A DNA stretch of 6,423 bases from assembly GCA_046582565.1 (NCBI GenBank), contig JAYGED010000250.1, forward strand, positions 1 through 6,423. Direction: 5' to 3'. Origin of the DNA: JAYGED01 sp046582565. GTDB taxonomy: Bacteria > Pseudomonadota > Alphaproteobacteria > JAAXGF01. The notes under the pieces were generated by a model, which ran no database searches, was not told the DNA's origin, and was given only the letters and a program-made list of their open reading frames with translations. Shown here one piece after another: positions 5,148 to 6,423 of this stretch. Position numbers and translations under genes: made by a program. Each line of letters starts with the position of its first letter. Positions within the stretch are counted from its first letter, which is position 1.

Positions 5148-6332
5148 TTATAGATCGAACCTGGGCCGAAGCCGCAGGCCTATCCAGGTTCCGGGAAGCG
5201 CGCAAGCGATCCACAGCCAGCCGTGCAGGCTACTCGAGGCGACGCCCGAGAAGAAGGCGCCGATGTTGCAGCCGAACGCGATGCGCGCGCCATAGCCCAT
5301 CATCAGCCCGCCGATGACGGCGGCGGCGAGGGATTTGAGCGGCAGGCGAAACCCCGGCGTGAAGCGGCCGGCCAGGCCCGCCGCCACCATGGCGCCCAGG
5401 ATGATGCCGCCGTTCATCACCGACGTCACATCGAACCACAGGCCCCGGCCAAGCGCCCGGGCGGCGAATGATCCATTCCAGAAGGGGCTCGATCCCGGGT
5501 CCCACCCCATGGCCTGGGCGAGCTTGGCGGCCCACAGGGTAAAGCCCCAGGTGATCGACCAGGGATGGCCGGAGATCAAGACGGTGAGCCCATTGAGGGC
5601 GGCCAGCATGAGGGCGGCCAGCAACAAGGGCCAGGGGCCGCTGAGCAGATGCCGCCAGGTGAAATCACCGCGCCACAGGGGCCGCTGCTCGACATCGCCC
5701 CGCCAGCGGCGCAGGCCCCACCAGATCAGGGCGAGCAGGCCAAGCTGTAGCGCCAGGGCCGCGCCCCAACCGAACTTGGCGGCGAGCGAGATAGCGCCCA
5801 TGCGCGGCATCGCCAGCCACCAGGGCATATCAAAGCTGGCCCAGAACCCGCCGAGGCAAAACGCCGCCAGGGTGACCAGCATGCGGACCGATCCGCCGCC
5901 GACCGTATAAAGCGTGCCGGAGCCGCCGCCGCCGCCAAGCTGCATACCGATGCCGAAGATGAAACTGCCGACGGCGACCTGCAGGCCGGCCGGCGCCAGG
6001 GCGCCGCCGAGCTTGCGCCCGAATATCTCGCCGTCAGAGAGTAACAAGGCGAAGATCACCATGGCCACGGCGAGCATGACGAGCTGGGCCATGATCCCGG
6101 AGACATCGCGATAGAGATAGGCGTTGCGGTAGGCGGATGTAAAACCGAAGGCGGCATGATAAAGGCTCACACCCAGTAGCCCGCCGATGACGAACAGAAC
6201 GGCCATCCGCCAGCCGTCCGCCGCCAGCACCAAGGCGCCGGCGATCAGCGCAATCAAACCGGCGGCGGCGGCGACATACTGAATAGAAGAGTGCGACACC
6301 CGGTCGACAACGGCGGCATCGGGAGAAGCCAT
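5148..6332 (-). CDS. YeeE/YedE-family inner-membrane protein (thiosulfate/sulfur-compound transporter family)
   Basis: A 394-residue, strongly hydrophobic protein with roughly nine or ten membrane segments, among them about 18-38, 43-63, 81-99, 115-131, 151-167, 185-206, 235-254, 307-323, 335-353 and 368-388. It has the internal duplication of the YeeE/YedE (sulf_transp) family. Repeat 1 has FIFGIGMQLGG...GTLYTVGGG (124-147), and repeat 2 has GGLMMGYGARIAFGCNIGAFF (341-361) with Cys355. Characterised members such as TsuA import thiosulfate through conserved cysteines. Here residues 133-137 are five glycines (five GGC codons), where relatives usually have GGGC, so the repeat-1 cysteine at position 136 is missing. 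Transport of thiosulfate is therefore uncertain. The ATG at 6330-6332 has no good ribosome binding site and lies 15 nt after the stop of an upstream gene, which suggests coupling. It is convergent with the DUF547 gene. Confidence 0.85.
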   Translation of the reverse strand: MASPDAAVVDRVSHSSIQYVAAAAGLIALIAGALVLAADGWRMAVLFVIGGLLGVSLYHAAFGFTSAYRNAYLYRDVSGIMAQLVMLAVAMVIFALLLSDGEIFGRKLGGALAPAGLQVAVGSFIFGIGMQLGGGGGSGTLYTVGGGSVRMLVTLAAFCLGGFWASFDMPWWLAMPRMGAISLAAKFGWGAALALQLGLLALIWWGLRRWRGDVEQRPLWRGDFTWRHLLSGPWPLLLAALMLAALNGLTVLISGHPWSITWGFTLWAAKLAQAMGWDPGSSPFWNGSFAARALGRGLWFDVTSVMNGGIILGAMVAAGLAGRFTPGFRLPLKSLAAAVIGGLMMGYGARIAFGCNIGAFFSGVASSSLHGWLWIACALPGTWIGLRLRPRFDL

Positions 6333-6347
6333 GATTTAATTGGCTGC

Positions 6348-6423
6348 CTAGTTGGTGCCGAGAACGAGCGCCATACGGGTCGAGGTTTCGATGTCCATCT
6401 CCAGCTGGGTGAAGTCAGCGTTG
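6348..6423 (-). CDS. C-terminal end of an unidentified gene (partial)
   Basis: The minus strand from the right edge is open for 24 codons, ending ADFTQLEMDIETSTRMALVL then GTN and a TAG at 6348-6350. The rest lies outside the window. The tail looks like an amphipathic helix but is too short to assign a family. The stop is 15 nt from the YeeE/YedE start on the same strand, and the codon use is GC-rich like its neighbours, so it is probably a real coding tail in one operon with the transporter gene. Confidence 0.5.
   Translation of the reverse strand, partial: NADFTQLEMDIETSTRMALVLGTN

Noticed and set aside
5314..5910. A 198-codon plus-strand open frame opposite the YeeE/YedE gene
   Set aside because: It is Arg/Pro/Ala-rich antisense translation of a clear membrane protein, with no domain visible.

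Overview
This window looks like chromosomal DNA of a GC-rich alphaproteobacterium, most likely near the Rhodospirillales. The basis is the GC-rich codon use of the metabolic genes, alphaproteobacterial-type protein sequences, and a PaaI-like thioesterase placed just upstream of a ribosomal protein L13 (rplM) start. That lineage call is inference from recalled sequence and context, not from a search.

Left end (1-951, minus strand). A complete PaaI-type hotdog thioesterase gene is followed by an AT-rich spacer with a good promoter and the start of rplM. Only about the first 37 codons of rplM are present. The DNA then switches abruptly, in a different frame, to the interior of a DAO-type FAD-dependent oxidoreductase that has lost its start and its GxGxxG nucleotide-binding loop. 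That frame stays open to the left edge. This is either a real rearrangement breakpoint or an assembly chimera, and it is the most striking feature of the window.

Middle left (952-1620). A Phd/YefM-type antitoxin (TTG start, strong ribosome binding site) and a ParE/RelE-type toxin form a compact toxin-antitoxin operon. It is divergent from the thioesterase, and an inverted repeat overlaps its promoter as a likely autoregulatory operator.

Centre (1660-5145, plus strand). Four closely spaced co-directional genes encode an ECHDC3-like crotonase-fold protein lacking both classical catalytic glutamates, a small CoA-binding Rossmann protein, an O-acetylhomoserine sulfhydrylase (homocysteine synthesis), and a Tat-exported DUF547 protein. 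The junction between the second and third genes holds three tandem 17-nt repeats, each carrying a stop and a start codon, which creates two four-codon minicistrons.

Right end (5148-6423, minus strand). A YeeE/YedE-family membrane protein (thiosulfate/sulfur-compound transport family) converges on the DUF547 gene with only 2 nt between stop codons. It is preceded by the last 24 codons of an unidentified gene that probably shares its operon. The sulfhydrylase and the YeeE/YedE protein give this part a sulfur-assimilation flavour, but they lie on opposite strands and a functional link is only inference. I see no RNA genes, insertion sequences, CRISPR arrays or origins.
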